From Gigantopelta aegis (lineage: Eukaryota > Mollusca > Gastropoda > Neomphalida > Peltospiridae): a stretch of DNA of 64,000 bases. Made by a program: the position numbers and the translations under genes. Shown here piece by piece: positions 31,917 to 43,507 of this stretch. A model generated the notes under the pieces. It had not been told where the DNA came from. It saw only the letters and a program-made list of their open reading frames with translations, and made no database searches. How positions within the stretch are numbered: the first letter of the stretch is position 1; each line of letters opens with the position of its first letter. The stretch covers positions 7,354,660-7,418,659 of the forward strand of contig NC_054708.1 of NCBI RefSeq assembly GCF_016097555.1, in the 5' to 3' direction.

Positions 31917-33413
31917 TACTCTTCAAAAAAATAACGCAAAAGGGTACAAATGGGTTATAACTCCGATTTTATGTTTCCTACCGGTTCATGCTTTGTGAAT
32001 ATAAGGTCATTGCATGTCCCAAACACATTCCCACGGTTACATTCGATAAAACGCAGCTACTGTACAATAAAGTTCCAAAATGTGAATATTCGCAAAAACG
32101 CAGCCACGTGCAAACCATGTCACCACTGCACGTGCGTTGTCTGCACGTGCAACATGAACACCGACAGTATAAAAGTGCAGGGTGTTCGCTTGCCTGGCCT
32201 CTGTATCTGGCCGACAGTTGACAATCCAGGACATGCCACGTCTCAGTGAACCGCAGAGAAACAATGCCATCGGCCGACTAGACGCAGGCGAATCCAGAAC
32301 GGCCGTTGCCAGGGCATTCCATGTGTCCCCAAGCACCATCTCCAGACTGTGGGACCGTTACCAGCAACATGGATCAACACGTGACCTCCCTAGATCCGGT
32401 CGACCACGGGTCACTACCCCCGGGCAGGACCGCTACATCCGGGTACGCCACCTTCGGGAACGATTGACTACTGCCACCTCCACAGCCGCAGCAATACCAG
32501 GTTTGCGCAGGATATCCGACCAGACCGTACGGAACCGCCTACGTGAGGTAGGAATTCGTGCCAGACGTCCAGTTCGAGGTGTCATCTTAACACCACAACA
32601 CCGTCGACTCCGACTGCAGTGGTGCCAGATTCATCGACAATGGCCTCAACTGCGATGGAGACAGGTGTGGTTCAGTGACGAGTCCCGATTTCTGCTCCGA
32701 CGTCATGATGGAAGATGTCGCGTGTATAGGCGTCGTGGTGAACGTTATGCGGCAAACTGCGTGCAGGAAGTGGACAGATTCGGCGGGGGTAGTGTCATGG
32801 TGTGGGCAGCCATCTCACACACTGGCAGAACTGACCTGGTCCACGTGCAGGGCAACCTGAATGCACAGGGCTACATTGACCGGATCCTCCGGCCACACAT
32901 CGTTCCAGTTATGGCCAACGCCAACGCAGTGTTCCAACATGACAACGCCAGGCCTCACACAGCACGTCTCACAACGGCTTTCCTACAGAACAACAACATT
33001 AATGTCCTTCCTTGGCCATCGATATCACCGGATTTGAACCCAATTGAGAATCTATGGGACGAGTTGGACCGACGCCTCCGACAGCGACAACCACAGCCCC
33101 AGACCCTGCCCGAGCTGGCAGCAGCCTTGCAGGCCGAGTGGGCCACCATCCCCTGGGACGTCATCCGTACTCTGGTTGCTTCAATGGGCAGGCGGTGCCA
33201 GGCAGTTGTCAACACACGCGGAGGCCACACCCGGTATTGACTCCAGATGACCTTGACCTTGGTGGTGTGCCCTATCACTTACTCACAATGGACTAGGGTG
33301 AATTGTGAACAATCCTGCAACATTTGGTAATTATCGGACTCACCATTCAATAATTAAATCAATTCTCCAAATGTTACGACAATGTGGTTTTGCGTTTCTT
33401 CTTTTGAAGAGTA
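31917..33413 (+). mobile_element. Tc1-like transposon (DD34E), apparently complete
   Basis: Inverted ends tactcttcaaaaaaataacg (left) and complement tactcttcaaaagaagaaac (right), with TA on both outer sides. It carries one uninterrupted transposase frame. The element is visibly GC-richer than the AT-rich intron around it, as expected of a recent arrival. It lies antisense in CENP-A intron 3. Confidence 0.95.
32233..33240 (+). CDS. Tc1-like transposase, intact
   Basis: 335 codons from ATG at 32233 (MPRLSEPQRNNAIGRLDAGE); the frame is also open upstream to 32182, but the inner Met matches where related transposases start. N-terminal paired helix-turn-helix (residues about 1-110), GRPRVTT AT-hook-like segment, then the DDE domain: Asp149 (WFSDESRF), Asp237 (QHDNARPHTAR), Glu272 (NPIENLW), with 34 residues between the last two. 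It ends VNTRGGHTRY, the normal Tc1-family end. No stop or frameshift. If expressed it would bind the element's inverted ends, excise it and insert it at TA. The nearby pair of intact ends suggests the copy could be mobile or was so very recently. Base composition and codon use differ from the host exons nearby. Confidence 0.96.
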   Translation: MPRLSEPQRNNAIGRLDAGESRTAVARAFHVSPSTISRLWDRYQQHGSTRDLPRSGRPRVTTPGQDRYIRVRHLRERLTTATSTAAAIPGLRRISDQTVRNRLREVGIRARRPVRGVILTPQHRRLRLQWCQIHRQWPQLRWRQVWFSDESRFLLRRHDGRCRVYRRRGERYAANCVQEVDRFGGGSVMVWAAISHTGRTDLVHVQGNLNAQGYIDRILRPHIVPVMANANAVFQHDNARPHTARLTTAFLQNNNINVLPWPSISPDLNPIENLWDELDRRLRQRQPQPQTLPELAAALQAEWATIPWDVIRTLVASMGRRCQAVVNTRGGHTRY

Positions 33414-33490
33414 TATATACAGTTATATTTTTCAAAGCAGAAGAAAAACTCTAAAAAGCAAGTTACATGTATACAACAATTAAAACAAAC

Positions 33491-33568
33491 CTCTTGCAAG
33501 GCCATGATAGCTCTTGCTTGCCATAACATATTGGAGTGTGGACAAACCATGGTGCATACATCCCTAAC
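33491..33568 (-). CDS. CENPA: CENP-A exon 3: loop 1 and start of helix 2 (targeting domain)
   Basis: 26 codons in phase 0, residues 85-110: VRDVCTMVCPHSNMLWQARA then IMALQE. Between VRDV and QARAIMALQE there are 12 residues. Ordinary H3 has 10 between VREI and QSSAVMALQE, while human CENP-A, from memory, also has 12. The Trp100-Gln-Ala matches WQA of CENP-A against FQS of H3. This loop plus helix 2 is the CENP-A targeting domain recognised by the HJURP-type loading chaperone and read at centromeres. It is the best single piece of evidence that the gene is CENP-A and not an H3.1/H3.3 copy. Acceptor tgttgcag, donor gtttgt. Confidence 0.96.
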
Positions 33569-34344
33569 CTGCAACACAGAAACAAATACACATTAAAATA
33601 CAAAACATATCTACTATCTACTAAGCTCTAACTCTGTGCCATGTCAATGGTCATTTAAGATTAATTTTATAACAAAATCAGCTATCCTTTATGGTTTAAA
33701 TGTATTTTACTGCAAACTGTACTTTCTATACCCAACAAATAAATATTAATTTATTTAAAATGTGTTATTTCTACTTTTGCTTTCATTCCAAACTTTATTC
33801 GAAAAATTTTACATTGTTATTCATATGTGATGCCATTTTTGATATTTTTAAATATGTACCTTCACAGCTGTAATCAGGGGAAAAAATCACACAAATTACA
33901 CCAGTCTTCAAGGGAGTTAAATCAATGGTACTTTTTCCTTTTAGCCAAAAAGCATGCAGGATTTTCAATATATTTTTGGTTATTAAAAAGGCCTTTATCG
34001 GAAATGAAAACATAATGTCATCTCGTCATATTTAACTACAACTTGGCAAAACATCTTTTTTACTGATTTTTAACTTCACCATATTGACTAAATGGTAAAT
34101 GTTGAAATTTAATTTTCACAAATCCTTATCAACAGGTACATGTATTCACAGTTTATTAGAAACACTTTTTTTTTTTCTATGTCTCTCATTCAGTGATACT
34201 GTATATCCAGTGTCTTATTACGTACATGTGCATGGCTTTAGTAACTGGAACATTACCTAGAATCAACCAATTGGTTGTCTTTAAATTGATGTGTTATCAT
34301 AAATAACAACTGATATTCTCACCAATGTGTGTGTAAGAAATATA

Positions 34345-35890
34345 TACTGAACAAAAAAAAGAAACTTCCAATTTGTACATATAGTATTTGTTGTGTTAAA
34401 GAATTCATTGTGTAATGAAATTATATAGGTAGTATTAGCCTTGAGCTGTATTATCAGGATTCATGAATTTTATCGATTATTTTTGCACTGTTAATCGTCG
34501 ACAACGTGAAATTCAATTTGCACATGCATGCATGGTTCGACATGTCCCGTGTAGTATTCGGTCAATTTTTTTTACTTGTCTTCCTGACATTGTCATCAAG
34601 TGAACAAAAACGCTTCAAAATTTGTAAAAAAATTAAAGTTTTTTTACATTGTAGCATTTTTAGTATGCCAAGAATACCCAATAATTTACGCGAATGGGCG
34701 ATTGGCATGCTTGATGCTGGCATGTCGACAGAAGACGTTGCAAGGCATGTTGGGAGTTCTAGTCGAGCGATACGAAATCTTCGCGTAAGATTTCGAACAA
34801 CAGGAAGCACCAACAACTTGCCACCTCACGGACGTCCGCGTGTTACAACACGTGGTCAAGACCGCTATATCATGAACACGCATTTGTGCAATCGATTCTA
34901 AACTGCCACTGCTACTGCTGCTAACACACCTGGGCTTCACAATAACCGAATCAGTGGGCAAACTGTTCATAATCGTCTGCAGGAGAACGGTTTACGTGCA
35001 CGACGTCCTTACGTTGGATACGTTTTAACGCAACGTCATCGTCTAAATCGTCTTAATTGGGCACGTGTACACACTCGTTGGATACGGCGACGCTGGAATA
35101 CTGTTCTTTTTTCGGATGAATCCCGATTTTCTTTACAACGTGGTGATGGCAGGATGCGCGTCTACCGTTGGAGAAATGAACGCTATGCTGACTGTTGTGT
35201 TCTTGAACGAGATCGTTTCGGGGGTGGGGGTTCTGTCATGGTTTGGGCAGCCATTGCCCATGGTTATCGTTCACCACTAATCGTCATTGATGGCAATTTA
35301 AATGCTCAACATTATCGCGATGACATTCTCGCTCATCACGTCATTCCTCTGTTCCATAACAATGCCAACATCTCGATTTTTCAGCATGATAATGCCACCT
35401 CTCATACAGCTAGAGACACTGTAAATTTTCTTAGGACAAATAACATTGATTTCATTGATGACTGGCCCACTAAAAGTCCTGATCTCAACCCCATCGAGCA
35501 TGCCTGGGATAGTCTGGACAGACGATTGAGACGTTGTCCCAACCCACCCGCTAACGTCAACGAACTTCGTCAAGCGCTCATTCAGGAATGGAACAATATT
35601 CCACAGGCAGAAATCAACACTTTAGTCAATTCTATGCGCCTGCGATGCACTGCAGTGGTCAATTCAAGAGGTGGTCATACCAGTTATTAAGTGGGTGTTT
35701 TTATTTTTAACCCCTACCACACTTGGTCAAAATTTCTCCCAGTTTCTGTTAACCTATGGCCATGATTTTTGCACCAAACGATGCATCATGGAACACTCTT
35801 TAAATGCATATATAACAATTATTCCCCCGGTTTGTTTTCATCAAGTTATGTTCAAGCAAAGTTAGCAGAAGTTTCTTATTTTGTTCAGTA
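34345..35890 (+). mobile_element. Tc1/mariner-type transposon with DD35E spacing, nearly intact
   Basis: Inverted ends tactgaacaaaaaaaagaaa (left) and complement tactgaacaaaataagaaac (right), flanked by TA (34343-34344 and 35891-35892). Inside is one 342-codon frame broken only by a single stop. Its ends and protein differ clearly from the copies at 3953 and 31917, so it is a separate family. Confidence 0.95.
34665..35690 (+). pseudogene. Transposase with one premature stop, DD35E
   Basis: Starts MPRIPNNLREWAIGMLDAGM. It has the paired helix-turn-helix, GRPRVTTRGQDRY, and a DDE domain with Asp151 (FSDESRF), Asp242 (QHDNATSHTAR) and Glu278 (NPIEHAW). There are 35 residues between the last two, one more than in the Tc1-like copies at 4241 and 32233; the extra residue lies in NNIDFIDDWP. 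It ends VNSRGGHTSY. The only lesion is TAA at codon 79 (34899-34901), where the family usually has Gln before T-A-T; CAA to TAA would explain it. The rest of the frame is open in one register. Confidence 0.94.
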
Positions 35891-35904
35891 TATATATATA
35901 TATA

Positions 35905-35971
<67 letters not shown>

Positions 35972-35985
35972 GTATATATATATAT
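35891..35985. repeat. (ta)n-(tatc)n microsatellite
   Basis: About 17 ctat/tatc units between TA runs directly at the right end of the transposon. Confidence 0.97.
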
Positions 35986-36120
35986 AACTTTCTATTATGT
36001 GAGTACACTATCAATATATGAAAATAAATGCTGATGTGTGAATAAAACATGCATTTAAAAAACAGTATGTCACAGCCTTAGTAATACTAAATATTGAAGT
36101 GTGGACAAACGTATACTCAC

Positions 36121-36269
36121 AACCCGAGCAAATGGTAATTTTCGCAATAACAAATTAGTTGATTTCTGAAACTTCCTGATTTCCATTAAAGCTTTTGTTC
36201 CAGGACGAAATTTTCTGCGTTGCCGTGGGCTACAATTTGGTGGCACATCTCTTTTCTTTCTTCTATCCC
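36121..36269 (-). CDS. CENPA: CENP-A exon 2: end of tail, helix N and helix 1
   Basis: 149 bases; the first base-pair set completes a Gly codon from exon 1. Residues 35-84: basic tail [20 protein letters not shown], then [20 protein letters not shown] and LRKLPFARV. Ordinary H3 reads [20 protein letters not shown] and IRKLPFQRL. The helix-N and helix-1 residues that contact DNA and H4 are kept, while the Gln of LPFQRL is replaced, as in other CENP-As. Acceptor atgcttcag, donor gtgagt. Confidence 0.95.
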
Positions 36270-36571
36270 CTGAAGCATATAGAGCAAGTACATATTACAC
36301 AGACATTAATTCTATTTTAAAACGAGTGGGGGGTGGATGGGGGGTGGGGGTGTCATAGACTAATTGAGATCTACATGTACCATGGGGTTTGGTGGCACCC
36401 TCTTTTGGAAAATATTGAAACTAGATGTGCTGAAATCCAATTTTACTGCATTCTACAAATAAAATTCATTATAACAAATACTGGTACTGGGTAAATGTAA
36501 ATCTTTTATAATGTAATTTCACAATTTATAATTTTCAAAATACAGGCCTGTGTACACAAAGTTTTATAATC

Positions 36572-36885
36572 CGCAGGGCTTCTAGATTATGGTCGCCCCA
36601 CTCCCATGGCTAGTGATATTCATGATGGGCTAGTAAGTAACTACCATTGCCATGCCCGATGGCTAGTGATTGTTTTTTGGTCAAATGTTGCAGTTAAGTC
36701 TATTTTGTAAAAATTAATATCCTGCCCCTACCCCGATCCTCCAATATTAGTGTTTTTAAGCTCTTTATCTCCCTCTTTAGGTCACGTGACATATCTGATT
36801 ATTACTATTATTTAGTAAAATTGTATTAACTTAAAGTAAAGTAGGGCTAGTGAATTTTTAATTATGGTTGTATTGATACAGTGAA
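36572..36885 (-). mobile_element. CAGGGCTT-type MITE, diverged single copy
   Basis: Reverse complement of the element body at 26766-27080 in colinear order (gggcttctagattatggt, catggctagtgatatt, gctctttatctccctc, gtagggctagtgaattttta). One end is preserved; the other is not recognisable. It has no 87-bp amplification. Confidence 0.88.
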
Positions 36886-39310
36886 AAATGAAAGATAAAT
36901 TGCAATGGCACCCATTTTCTACATCCAATTCGAACTAAGCAGGGTTGAAAATTAGCCCGTGGCGACCTTTATTGGCTAAGAGCGACTAAGAATTTTACAA
37001 AGGTAGTCCGTTGGGTGACCATCGATTTTAGGGTCTGACAAGTATGGCATTAGTTAAAAAAGAAACAGATACTGAATCGAAAATGACAAAACACACTACA
37101 GATCTTGCAGCAGAAGACATAGAATATGTTCTATATTCTGACAGCGCCAACATAATGAATAAAGATAAATTTCATATAAAAACATATTAAATCCCTACCG
37201 TCTCAAATAACATTTTATTGGGGGTAAAAGTGCAGTGTCAATTAAAACAAAAATTCTTTACAAATTACCATCAAACTGTATAGGTTACCTCTTTGTTTTT
37301 GTGATACATATTTTAAAGCAATTCATGGAACATCCAAGGTAATCTGAATGACACAATCATAATACTGTACACGATCAGGGTCGTATCTCTGCACAAAGCA
37401 GTCGAATGGTCATTTGGCAAAACAGTGAATGATTCCATGGATCTCTATCTACACTCCCGAGGAAATCATGTGCTGGGGATTTCACCCTTCTTGCATTGCC
37501 ACAAAGTTTATTCCATCCCTCTTGCATCGCCACAAAGTTCTACCTTTAGTCTGTTTGTACTGCATTATATTTTACCCTGTATTAAAAATGAGATTTAATA
37601 TGTATAATTTAATGGTACTTTGTAAAGAAACATGTTTATTTATACTGGATTTCTTTTTCAATTGTTTTTTTTTGTAATTGGTATGGGTTTAAAACTTAAT
37701 AACACAAACACTTTAGATTTGATTTTGGCTGTGCTGTTAAATTTTTAACAGTGTGATAATTGGAGGGCTAGTTGAATTTGAGAAGGCCCAGTAAGATTTT
37801 TCTTCAACTAGCCCTGCTGGCGACCATGGTTTTCATGTTAATTTTCAAATCTGACCATGGTCATGTGACACACACCAAATGATTTAATTCAATATTCTCT
37901 ATTTTAACACAAATTCTATGAGTCCACCTGGACCAGGTATAGACAATTATAAAGAATAAGAAAGAAAAAAAGGACTTGACAATGCCAATGGTTTTATTTT
38001 AAGGGTTTGCAACGTTTTCTATTTAAGAGACAGTTTATCCTCGAATAACCATAAACTGGCGCATTAACGGTTACGGGAAATGGTTTCTACGAATGTGTAT
38101 TGTAATGTTAATGTACGATTGATTTGATGAAATAATGTTTTACCTTATTCAATTTACTATCGAAATTAACCAACAAATGTTCATAACGATGTCAATTTCT
38201 ATTGTGAAGAGATTAAATGCATGCAGTGGTCTAGGGGTGTTGATTTTCCGCTTATAAAATGTCTTTTCCATTTACTGAACTAAAATTCTGTTTATATATT
38301 CAGAAATAGTCAGGTAAAACTTTTGGACTGCTATGCATTTTCAGTGGTACTTAATAAACATTCTTCCTTGATAAAAAGAAGTACATTGATACATTTATTT
38401 AATGTAATGGTACAAATACAACAGCTATTCTATATAAAGGGTGAAGCCAAATTTTCATTGGTTCAGTCATATTTCATCAGGATCCAAAGATTATTGCCAA
38501 ATTCTGGTATTCTGAAAAGACAGACATATAAATATCAATTAAAATCAAAATGGAACCAAACAGATCTCAAACGGAGGTCATTACCAGATACTTTTAATAC
38601 ATTCTCAGCACATTGGACAAAATATAAATAATTAAGAACTTAGAGTTTAGGGAGGGGAATGTCTTAATTTCTTTTTAATTGATTATAAAATATGTATTCA
38701 AATTAATTAATAATAACTATAATTCACATGCACGTGTTGAACAAAGGGGGGAGGGGGAGATATCAAAACACATATCACGAATTTAAAAACAGTTACAATA
38801 ATAACACAGAAAGAATGAATTTTATTTGTGGTCACTTTAATAAAAAAAAATCCATGACCCTGCCAGCAGATGAGTTTATAGGTTCGAGTATGCATAAGAG
38901 AACCTTTTAGGAAAACATATAGGCAAATGTATATACTGAATGAATTATTTATAAAAATAAACTTTGATGTATTAATTTGGTCAAATAGTTAATATTAAAA
39001 TTTTGGTCCATATTTGTTTTGTAACATGCTAATAAAACTGTGATAAAAAAGAAGAGGTATTGTTGCTCATAAATTGCAATTAATAAAAACTAAATCCCAG
39101 AGATGATTTTGGTATAATATGCAGTGATGTATTCTACTGCATAGGCCCACCATTTGCAAGTGAAAATAAAAAGGTTGAGTGAAATTTGTAATTAAAATGA
39201 GTAGAATTTGTAATGTAAAAAAAAAAATATATATAAAAAAGAGGAAAGAATGTAGATAAAGTTTGGGCCTGTTCCCATTATCCTAAAGGACTGTACTTTA
39301 TCTACTCTAG
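36886..39310. other. CENP-A intron 1 sequence, nothing recognised
   Basis: AT-rich sequence. A 102-codon open frame at 38323-38631 (KWNQTDLKRRSLPDTFNTFS) is unusual for its lysine/arginine content, but I cannot tie it to a family and do not call it a gene. Confidence 0.4.
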
Positions 39311-40720
39311 TATAGGAGAAGCCACGGTGACGTCACATGTTTTGATCACGTGGTACCGCGTGAGCGCTGGTAGGCAAGAAACCAGTTGACAATACTGGCA
39401 TTAGTAGTAATGAACAATCGAATGTTTTTCCGTCAATTAAATCAGTGTAGACTAGTTTTGATGAATGGTATTTTGTCATGGTAATTTCATACGTTGTTGT
39501 TAGATGCACAAGTCACTGTAGTAAGGATTATGAAATTAGTTACATCAAATACAATGGAAGCGAAACGTTGAACAGTTAAAGCTGACAACAATCAAGTTTG
39601 CCCATCCCACAACGGAGATCGTCATTTTATACAAGGTTTGTTGTATGTTATTCATTCGTAATACTAATACACGTCAGTATTTATTGAAATGAAAATTGAA
39701 AAGATAATAAAATAAAAAATAATAATAATAAAAGCCCCCACCAAACTGACATGGAAACAAAGATACTCTGTGAACAGTAGGCCTACCCAGTCAATCGACA
39801 AACAACGTTTTATGTAACTTTTTGTTTGTATTGACAGATCCATTATAGTGGGTAAAACAAAAATCTGAATATATTTTATATTGTATTATGCCATAAAATA
39901 TGTAGGTGGCTGGAGTATTTATATTTTTAATTAAATAACAGGGAGCTGTGTGTGTGTGTGTGTGTGTGTGCATGTGTGTGTGCAATCAAGCATATATATA
40001 TTGTTTCATATGAAAATGGTTCTGAAATATTTCCATTTATTAATTATATTATATGTTAATTATAATGTTTTACTTTTTTTTATTGAAGAAGTGATCCACA
40101 GGTGTATTTGTAATGTGTAAGTTGATTTTTTAATAATAAAATAAAAGGTATAAACATTTCAGGGTGGGATATCAGATGTATTAAATCATTTGTTTGGGAT
40201 TAAAAATAAATAAATACTAATAATAAAACTGGATCTTGATCCACAAGTTGGTGATAGCCACCATATTTTATTAAAAACATAAATTATGTTACATGCATTT
40301 ATTATATAAGTTATCTGAATTTGTTTGCAGCAAATAAAGAAAGAAAAGGGGAGCTGCTTGCATTTATAAGTATTATTGTCATCAGTGACAGATGTCAATA
40401 TGTCTTCACAAATACATTTATGTGTATTCAAATATTTCAATAATATTCAATATACACAATATAAAACTTTCATACTTATATATCATAGAAATTTACCAAT
40501 TTTCTTATTTTTTTCTAGGTATCAGTGATCCCTGTTTATGGACAAAAAGAGAACCGGCAACTCTTGGATGAAAAATGGGCCTTTCACGATGAATTAAGGG
40601 CGTTTAAGTTTTAGGGTGAATTAAGGGATGCTAAGGAGAACACTGGTATTAGATTCAGCGATTCTTTTCTACAGTATCTCATGTTTTTGTGCATAAGAAA
40701 GATACAAGAACTTTTTTCAC

Positions 40721-40935
40721 CGACTTTCCAAACTACCATATGCAATATTATTGGGGCTATTCAGTATGTGATGATGACATTGATAACACACTGACTTTCC
40801 AAACTACCATATGCAATATTATTGGGGCTATTCAGTATGTGATGATGACATTGATAACACACTGACTTTCCAAACTACCATATGCAATATTATTGGGGCT
40901 ATTCAGTATGTGATGATGACATTGATAACACTTGG
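40721..40935. repeat. 71-bp tandem repeat, three copies
   Basis: gactttccaaactaccatat recurs at 40722, 40793 and 40864. The copies are essentially identical. Confidence 0.96.
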
Positions 40936-41235
40936 ATTTAATCTTCTTTTTTTACCACGATCTCTATTTTCTAATAAAAACAGAATTTACAAAATCAATA
41001 AAATTATATCGAGAAACAATAAACAACACATATTTATTATTTTCTTTTTCTATTATCATTATAAACCAATGATCAAATGATATTTGCATTGTGTTAATGT
41101 GTGTCTTAAATTAAAACATTGTATTGTTACCATTTACAGTAATTTGTTGTTTTAACTGGTTTATTAATCAGGTTGAAAGTGATAGCCTTTGAAACTGTGC
41201 CTCTTGTCAAAGGTAACTGACACTGTTTTAGATTT

Positions 41236-41545
41236 GAAAGGAAGGAATCTTTTATTTAACAATGCACTCAAGTCATTTTAATTACGGATATAGAGTCGGA
41301 CATGTTTAGGGATCACACAGATAATATTAGGGAGGAAACCTGCTGCTGTCACACAATGGATTACTCTTTCCGATTAACAATAAGGGACCTTTTATATGCA
41401 TCAGCCCACAGACAGGATAATAAATAGTGTAGCCTTTGTTACACCAGTTGTAGAGCACTGGCTGGAATGAGAAACAGCCCTATAGGACCACCAACAGGAA
41501 TCAATCCTAGATCGACTGCGTATTAAACTATGTCCTGGCCTGCAT
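41236..41545 (-). mobile_element. tRNA-derived SINE (family B), diverged
   Basis: - strand copy: ttcc-rich end, tttatttaac, acacagataat, ccttttatatgcatcagccc and the head region agatcgactgcg. Inserted in the 3.6-kb element. Confidence 0.82.
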
Positions 41546-41979
41546 GGGATTAGGCGATTAAAATATTAATGGCAATTTTTATGTATATATATATATAAAA
41601 AATAATGCTACAAAATGTTCTGAAGATGGAACCACAAAGGTGAGGGACCAAGTAAATTTGAGATGTATCCGGTTTAAAAGGCTAAGTTCTGTACTAATAT
41701 TTAAAAAGGGACGCTGTAGCTAGAGGGAGCAATGTATGTGTGGTCATGGAACATGTATGGAAACTAAATTTAGGTTCCTCCATTTTAATACAATGTGTTA
41801 ATATGTATCCGATATCAGCAAGTTTTAAAGCTTTTGTAAAGTTTTCTAATAAGATACTTGCTTAAATTTATTGTTGATGAAAAGCCTTACAAATGAACCA
41901 GTAGACAAGTCTGTGTTATATATATATAACTACTGTCTATATATTGTCTACTGGTTGTTCATGTTATTTGTAACAAATG

Positions 41980-42047
<68 letters not shown>

Positions 42048-42171
42048 GTGTGTGTGTGTGTGTGTATGTGTATCTATATGTACATATATATGTATATGTA
42101 TATATACATACATATATATATATATATACATGTATATATACATATACCTATATATATATATATATATATAT

Positions 42172-42211
<40 letters not shown>

Positions 42212-42410
42212 TACATACCTACATATACATATATACATGGTGCTTGGGGACCACATGTACCCTAAGCTTTCATTCGGCCCCTTCGGTAGATGCGGTTCAA
42301 GAGATACACGCCTGCCCATGAAGCAACCAGGTATATATATATAATACGGTTGATATATATATACTGCGTTGGATATATATATATATATATATAGATTTTA
42401 TAATATATAT
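41980..42410. repeat. TA/GTAT microsatellites
   Basis: (ta)n, (tatg)n and (tg)n runs at 41980-42235 and again at 42330-42412. They give long open frames of Tyr/Ile/His on both strands, which are artefacts of the repeat. Confidence 0.97.
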
Positions 42411-42420
42411 ATAATATGGG

Positions 42421-42500
42421 TTATTTAAAATTGTTTAAAGAAATAATTTCCTTTAACAAAGTGTAGGGCCAATTATTTCTTTTAAACAGTTTTAAATAAA
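42421..42500. other. Imperfect ~29-bp hairpin
   Basis: ttatttaaaattgtttaaag then aaataatt, opposite aattatttcttttaaacagt then tttaaataa. The loop is about 20 bases. Confidence 0.75.
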
Positions 42501-43291
42501 AAATATAGGCCTACTCGTTTTATTTTATTATTTTTATTTGTGTGTGCGCGCGCTCGTTTGTAATGCTTTACTTGAAATATGGACCAGACGCTTTAAAAAT
42601 ACATGGAGTAAAAATATTTATTCAGGTGAAAAGAAAAAGAAAAAAAAGGAAGTTTGCTATAGTTTTGAACTCGGTCAATCGTCAAATTTTATGGGTGGAA
42701 AGAGTACATGTATCTCCTCCATACAGGAGCTATGTAGAATAGCGTTCCCGTGCTACAAGCGGTAATTTAAGCACATGTTGGCCATTCTTTGCTATTCACG
42801 CTACGCTAGTTCGCTTTGTTACTAATGGCCATTATGATAGACTTCTGCCTACCAGATGCGCGCGCATGCTGATACGTGACGTCACTTCCCTAAACACATG
42901 GCTTCTCCTATACATAGCTTTAAAAAAGTCATATTTAAGGGGATCTCACTGACCCTCGAAAAGTGTCTTTTGAAGCATGGAACTTGGACAGGACTCTTAT
43001 TTTTTAGTTTTAACTTAAAATCCTATTATGGGACTCCCCAAATTTCACAAGAAAGCTCAAATGACCCCCAATGGAGAAAGTCCAGTGAGATGCCTGTATT
43101 TACCTTTGAGAATTCGGTACTCCCGTCTTCAATCTTTGGTGAAAAGATGATGTGTTCAAGTGTAATTGATTAATTTATATAAAGTGCTTGCATGAACTGT
43201 TGCATCGATTTACAGGCGAGCACTTAATCGAACGCATCCTAGGAATTTACCCAACCGAATAAAACTGAGCGATAAAAACAAAATGGGGAAA

Positions 43292-43379
43292 GAGTTCAAC
43301 CCGTACCCCTATCAGTCTCTAAGACTAACTTAAAACGAACACTAACCATTGAATTTGAAAGGGGGTACGGGTCGAACTC
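43292..43379. other. 18-bp inverted repeat in CENP-A intron 1
   Basis: gagttcaacccgtacccc at 43292-43309 pairs with ggggtacgggtcgaactc at 43362-43379 with one mismatch; the loop is 52 bases. It lies about 130 bases inside the intron from exon 1. Confidence 0.8.
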
Positions 43380-43507
43380 ATGCCAAGAAATATGTTGCTG
43401 ACTAAACGAATTGTGCAAGAGGAATTAACCGTCACGGAATTTAAAGCATAACGTAATTAGGGACATTGTCAATATTGACATCACGAGAATTCGATTGAAA
43501 ACAGCAC

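Larger units (their letters stand above)
31692..33490 (-). other. CENP-A intron 3, mostly one transposon
   Basis: The 1.8-kb intron contains a complete Tc1-like element (31917-33413) in the antisense orientation. Only about 300 bases are left as original intron. Donor gtttgt, acceptor tttgcag. Confidence 0.9.
33569..36120 (-). other. CENP-A intron 2, over half transposon
   Basis: The 2.55-kb intron holds a second Tc1-like element (34345-35890), also antisense to the gene, followed by a tatc microsatellite. The 776 bases at 33569-34344 show nothing else. Confidence 0.88.
39311..42914. mobile_element. 3.6-kb element bounded by ~100-bp imperfect inverted repeats
   Basis: Left end tataggagaagccacggtga then cgtcac, and ctggtaggca. 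The right-end complement is tataggagaagccatgtgtt, gtgacgtcac, ctggtaggca, and both then continue with related cattagta blocks. The termini are TA-flanked or include TA. Near the left end a short frame (RCTSHCSKDYEISYIKY) faintly recalls a THAP zinc finger of some DNA transposases; this is weak. The interior holds a 71-bp repeat, a SINE and a microsatellite. Probably a decayed, non-autonomous DNA transposon. Confidence 0.6.
36270..43507 (-). other. CENP-A intron 1 (7.2 kb)
   Basis: Donor gtgctg next to 43508, acceptor tatgcttcag next to 36269. It holds an inverted MITE copy (36572-36885), a 3.6-kb element with inverted ends (39311-42914), a SINE, microsatellites and a hairpin. No internal coding exon recognised. 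Confidence 0.85.

Noticed and set aside
38323-38631. 102-codon frame in CENP-A intron 1
   Set aside because: No family or splice context recognised; could be an old repeat fragment.
41871-42344. Tyr/Ile/His-rich frames here and at 47415, 48180-48634 and 49923-50123
   Set aside because: Translations of TA, GTAT and CATA microsatellites.
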